8,432 nt of DNA from Patescibacteria group bacterium (GTDB lineage Bacteria > Patescibacteriota > Microgenomatia > UBA10105). Location: NCBI GenBank assembly GCA_003524845.1, contig DQGR01000079.1, positions 10,071 to 18,502 of the forward strand, written 5' to 3'. Numbering within the stretch: the first letter of the stretch is position 1; every line of letters starts with the position of its first letter. Under the pieces are notes generated by a model that ran no database searches, was not told the origin of the DNA, and worked only from the letters and a program-made list of their open reading frames with translations. Both the position numbers and the translations under genes were made by a program. Shown piece after piece: positions 6,263 through 8,432 of the stretch.

Positions 6263-6328
6263 TGTCATCCCCGACTCCGATCGGGGATCCAGAAATTTAC
6301 CTGGATTCCCGTTTTCACGGGAATAACA
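6263..6328 (+). repeat. Paired-hairpin palindromic element 1 (REPIN/MITE-like)
   Basis: This 66 bp element begins TGTC and ends AACA (one mismatch from the complement GACA). It contains two perfect 8 bp hairpins: ATCCCCGA/TCGGGGAT (6267-6274 with 6281-6288, 6 nt loop) and ATTCCCGT/ACGGGAAT (6305-6312 with 6317-6324, 4 nt loop). The centre holds CCAG/CTGG (6289-6292 with 6301-6304). GTCATcCCcG-type units like this are common interspersed repeats in bacterial genomes, including CPR genomes. Some such units are spread by REP-associated (IS200-like) transposases; none is visible here. It fills most of the gap between the Gfo/Idh and epimerase genes. Confidence 0.8.
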
Positions 6329-6353
6329 AAAACTAAATTTTTTTACTGTCTAT

Positions 6354-7469
6354 ATGAAACAAAAAGAACTCGTTTTAGTCACCGGTGGTGCGGGATTTAT
6401 CGGTTCCCATCTGGTAGACGCCTTAATCGCTCATGGTTATCGAGTGCGTGTTTTGGATAACCTTTCGCCTCCCACCCATAATAGTAAGCTTCCTGACTGG
6501 TTTAATAAGAAAGCCGAATTTATCAAAGGCGATGTAAGTCTTAAAAAAGACTGGCACGGCGCGCTTATTGGCGTGGATTATGTTTTTCATTTAGCTGCTT
6601 ATATGGATTATCATTTGGATTTTAGTAAGTACTTTGTTACTAACGTTTCAAGTACGGCACTGCTGTATGAGACAATCGTTGAATACAAACTCGTGGTTAA
6701 GAAAATTATCATTGCCTCCTCCCAATCTATTTATGGTGAGGGCAAATATGTGTGTGGCAAACACGGAGTATTTTATGCCTCACCTAGAACTGAATCTCAA
6801 TTGCGAAAACATTTGTGGGACATTAGATGTCCTAGAGATAATAAGCTTGCAAAAGCATTACCCCAAGAAGAAACCGACCAGCTCCACCCACAAATTCCCT
6901 ATGCTATAGCCAAGGCCGCGGCTGAACAGCTTGGTCTCACGCTTGGAAGTACGTACTGGATTCCCACAGTTGTACTGAGGTATTCCATAGTACAGGGCTC
7001 CCGGCAATCATTCCGTCATTTTTATTCAGGGGCCTTGCGAGACTTTTGCGTCAGAGCGCTGAACAGGCTACCAATCGTGATGCAGGAAGACGGACAACAG
7101 AAGCGCGATTTTGTAAATATACATGATGTGACTGATGCACATCTTTTAGTGCTGCAAAACAAAAACACCGACTATCAAGTGTTTAACCTGGGAAGTGGTA
7201 TAGAAACCCGCGTAATAGAACTGGCCAAAATGGTTTGTGAAGTTGCTGGAACCACGTTTACGCCAGAGATGAGGGAAGAATTCAGAATTAATTCCCCCCA
7301 TAATGCAATAATGAATATCGATAAATTTAAAGCTCTCGGCTGGAAACCAAAACGCTCTTTGGAAAATAGTGTGCGGGAGTATGCAACTTGGGTGCGCAAT
7401 TACCCTGAAGCTTTGCGTTTCTGGAGAAAAACCTATAAAAACATGCGAAAGGAAAATATACTGAAGTAG
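6354..7469 (+). CDS. NAD-dependent epimerase, extended SDR resembling dTDP-L-rhamnose 4-epimerase
   Basis: This 371-residue protein is an extended SDR acting on nucleotide sugars. The cofactor loop is VTGGAGFIGSH (9-19) and D35 follows strand 2, favouring NAD+. The catalytic set is S122/S123 in IIASSQSIYGEG, with Y183-x3-K187 in PYAIAK. C-terminal landmarks are RDFVNIHDVTDAHL (251-264) and FNLGSG (277-282). Between the Ser strand and the Tyr helix is an insertion of roughly 45 residues starting YVCGKHG (132-138) and running through RCPRD (158-162). As I recall, dTDP-L-rhamnose 4-epimerase-like proteins (WbiB group) carry a similar insertion with a C-x2-H and C-x2-C metal-knuckle pattern. Here the last cysteine position is Asp162, giving C134, H137, C159, D162. 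No Shine-Dalgarno is visible. The gene stands between two palindromic repeats. Rhamnose specificity is not established; another NDP-sugar 4-epimerase or dehydratase role is possible. Confidence 0.83.
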   Translation: MKQKELVLVTGGAGFIGSHLVDALIAHGYRVRVLDNLSPPTHNSKLPDWFNKKAEFIKGDVSLKKDWHGALIGVDYVFHLAAYMDYHLDFSKYFVTNVSSTALLYETIVEYKLVVKKIIIASSQSIYGEGKYVCGKHGVFYASPRTESQLRKHLWDIRCPRDNKLAKALPQEETDQLHPQIPYAIAKAAAEQLGLTLGSTYWIPTVVLRYSIVQGSRQSFRHFYSGALRDFCVRALNRLPIVMQEDGQQKRDFVNIHDVTDAHLLVLQNKNTDYQVFNLGSGIETRVIELAKMVCEVAGTTFTPEMREEFRINSPHNAIMNIDKFKALGWKPKRSLENSVREYATWVRNYPEALRFWRKTYKNMRKENILK

Positions 7470-7501
7470 GACTTGCGCAGATATTGATAATGTACTTACA
7501 C

Positions 7502-7565
7502 TGTCATGCCGAACTCGTTTCGGCATCTCAAACGCTTGTGATCCTGAAACAAGTTCAGGATGACG
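7502..7565 (+). repeat. Paired-hairpin palindromic element 2 (REPIN/MITE-like)
   Basis: This element of about 64 bp begins TGTC and ends GACG (one mismatch from GACA). It has two perfect 8 bp hairpins: ATGCCGAA/TTCGGCAT (7506-7513 with 7519-7526, 5 nt loop) and ATCCTGAA/TTCAGGAT (7541-7548 with 7554-7561, 5 nt loop). Its layout is the same as the element at 6263-6328, but the arm sequences differ. It lies 32 bp after the epimerase stop. A short palindrome, ACGCAA-GA-TTGCGT (7563-7576), abuts its right end. It contributes an in-frame ATG at 7560 that could mislead start calling for the next gene. Confidence 0.8.
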
Positions 7566-7592
7566 CAAGATTGCGTAACTCTTACTAAAACT

Positions 7593-8276
7593 ATGAAAGC
7601 AGTCATACTTGCCGCGGGAGAAGGAATAAGAATGCGACCCTTAACACTAACAATTCCTAAACCGCTGCTTAAGGTAAACGGGAAACCGATTATTGAATAT
7701 ATTCTGGAATCTTTTCCCCCCCAGATTGACGAAGTGATTATCGTAGTCAAATATCTGGGATTTCAGATAAAAAAACATCTTGGTAATAAATACCGGAATT
7801 TGAAAATAAAATATGCCCAAGGATCTGACAAAGGAACGGCGTATAGCTTTTTGGCAGCAAAAATTTATCTTCATAATGAAAGATTTCTCCTGGTTTACGG
7901 GGATGAAATTCCAGACCCAATTGACGTCCAAAATTGTTTAGCAAAAGATTTAAGCATCCTTACTTTTAAAACGCAAAGCCCGCAAGCTTGCGGTATCGCT
8001 TATTTGCGAAAAGACGGTACGATTGTAAAAATTATAGAAAAACCTCAAAAATCCAAATCAGATCTCGCGGTTGACGGAGTGATAGTTTTAAATACAGACA
8101 TTTTTAATTACCTACCGCAACTCACTAAGGGTGAGTATTATTTCAGCACCTTGGTTGGGTCATTTGTCCGTGACTATCCAGTAGTTCCGGTACTGGCTAG
8201 GAATTTTATTGGAGATATAACTTCACCTCACGACTTAATGAGAGTTAGGAGGTTACTCAGATTAAGACATCAGTAA
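7593..8276 (+). CDS. Sugar-1-phosphate nucleotidyltransferase (possible HddC equivalent)
   Basis: This 227-residue GT-A-fold enzyme is predicted to join a sugar 1-phosphate to an NTP, releasing pyrophosphate. Motifs are AVILAAGEGIRMRPLT (3-18, with the nucleotide-binding glycines and R13/R15), PKPLL (22-26), QGSDKGTA (76-83), the metal-binding YGDE (102-105), and IIEKP (147-151). IGDITSPHDL near the C-terminus resembles the w-DvgTPedl ending of these enzymes. I chose the ATG at 7593 because the family begins immediately with MKAVILAAG. The in-frame ATG at 7560 adds 11 residues encoded mostly by the repeat and its flank. No Shine-Dalgarno is clear. The base and sugar cannot be read from sequence. 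With hddA and gmhB nearby, heptose 1-phosphate guanylyl transfer is a reasonable guess; a glucose, mannose or rhamnose-pathway role is also possible. Confidence 0.85.
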   Translation: MKAVILAAGEGIRMRPLTLTIPKPLLKVNGKPIIEYILESFPPQIDEVIIVVKYLGFQIKKHLGNKYRNLKIKYAQGSDKGTAYSFLAAKIYLHNERFLLVYGDEIPDPIDVQNCLAKDLSILTFKTQSPQACGIAYLRKDGTIVKIIEKPQKSKSDLAVDGVIVLNTDIFNYLPQLTKGEYYFSTLVGSFVRDYPVVPVLARNFIGDITSPHDLMRVRRLLRLRHQ

Positions 8277-8337
8277 TTAAATTTCCTTGCTTGTTTAATA
8301 ATAACGTGGTATTTTTTTAAAAAGTTCGGAAAAAAAT

Positions 8338-8432
8338 ATGGCCATAGATTTATCAGTAGTGATCCCTAGTCGGAACTCTCCCTTTACTTCCAAAACTATC
8401 CAAGATATCTTGGAAAAAGCAGTTACCAATAT
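8338..8432 (+). CDS. Family 2 (GT-A) glycosyltransferase, N-terminus only
   Basis: The last 95 bases encode 31 residues from an ATG and run off the window. The segment LSVVIPSRN is the first beta-strand and donor-binding loop of GT2 glycosyltransferases, which transfer sugars from nucleotide donors at the cytoplasmic face of the membrane. A helix (SKTIQDILEKAV) follows, as expected. It sits 61 bp after the nucleotidyltransferase gene on the same strand, in a gap where I see an AT-rich run but no convincing terminator hairpin. A weak GGA at 8328-8330 is the only ribosome-binding candidate. The acceptor and donor are unknown; context suggests surface polysaccharide assembly. Confidence 0.7.
   Translation, partial: MAIDLSVVIPSRNSPFTSKTIQDILEKAVTN

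Noticed and set aside
6305..6344. Hairpin 6305-6324 plus T-run 6338-6344 as a rho-independent terminator
   Set aside because: The T-run begins 13 nt after the stem, too far for a standard terminator; the hairpin is better explained as an arm of the palindromic element.
6263..7565. CRISPR-like repeat array
   Set aside because: Only two elements exist, over 1.1 kb apart with a gene between them and with different sequences; no spacers and no cas genes.
7146..7568. Minus-strand 140-codon frame running through the second repeat
   Set aside because: It is antisense to the conserved C-terminus of the epimerase and begins inside the repeat; repeats of this kind often create spurious frames.
7563..7576. 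ACGCAA-GA-TTGCGT palindrome as an operator
   Set aside because: It overlaps the end of the palindromic repeat, is short, and has no second copy near any other gene start in the window; chance is adequate.
8277..8337. Possible terminator at the T7-A5 run (8312-8323)
   Set aside because: No GC-bearing stem precedes the T-run; the gap looks simply AT-rich, and the next gene reads the same way.
1..8432. Alternative genetic code with TGA read as glycine
   Set aside because: TGA ends the transaldolase, HD-domain and UGD-like genes at the expected protein lengths, two of them forming ATGA overlaps.

Overview
This window is one stretch of a sugar-nucleotide and surface-polysaccharide gene cluster. 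It holds ten protein genes (two cut by the window edges) in about 8.4 kb, with almost no spare DNA. Several features suggest a Candidate Phyla Radiation (Patescibacteria) bacterium: lysine- and isoleucine-rich proteins, AT-leaning DNA, 4-11 bp gene overlaps, weak or absent Shine-Dalgarno sites, and short GTCAT-type palindromic repeats. This is an inference from style, not from a marker gene. TGA is used as a stop in several genes, so a code that reads TGA as glycine (Gracilibacteria, Absconditabacteria) is excluded.

Layout. A transaldolase-family gene enters from the left on the + strand (1-630) and converges, with a 14 bp overlap, on a three-gene minus-strand operon (2939 down to 617). That operon reads heptose-7-phosphate kinase (HddA type), an HD-domain protein of unknown role, then heptose-bisphosphate phosphatase (GmhB type). 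A 70 bp divergent promoter region (2940-3009) follows. From there everything reads rightward. First come three overlapping oxidoreductase genes: a UDP-glucose dehydrogenase-like protein lacking the catalytic cysteine, a classical SDR, and a Gfo/Idh/MocA protein. Next is a dTDP-rhamnose-4-epimerase-like extended SDR, bracketed by two palindromic repeats. Last are a sugar-1-phosphate nucleotidyltransferase and the first 31 codons of a family 2 glycosyltransferase.

How the genes may work together. Transaldolase chemistry can supply sedoheptulose 7-phosphate. A GmhA isomerase, not seen here, would convert it to heptose 7-phosphate. HddA, GmhB and the nucleotidyltransferase (as an HddC equivalent) could then make an NDP-heptose. 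The four NAD(P)-dependent enzymes could remodel that or another NDP-sugar before glycosyl transfer. The first three steps rest on good motif evidence; the linkage to the oxidoreductases is inferred from gene order.

The most unusual items are: (1) the UDP-glucose-dehydrogenase paralogue, which keeps the residues for alcohol oxidation but has lost those for thioester formation and hydrolysis; (2) the HD-domain protein embedded in the heptose operon; (3) the two structurally matched but sequence-divergent paired-hairpin repeats flanking the epimerase gene.
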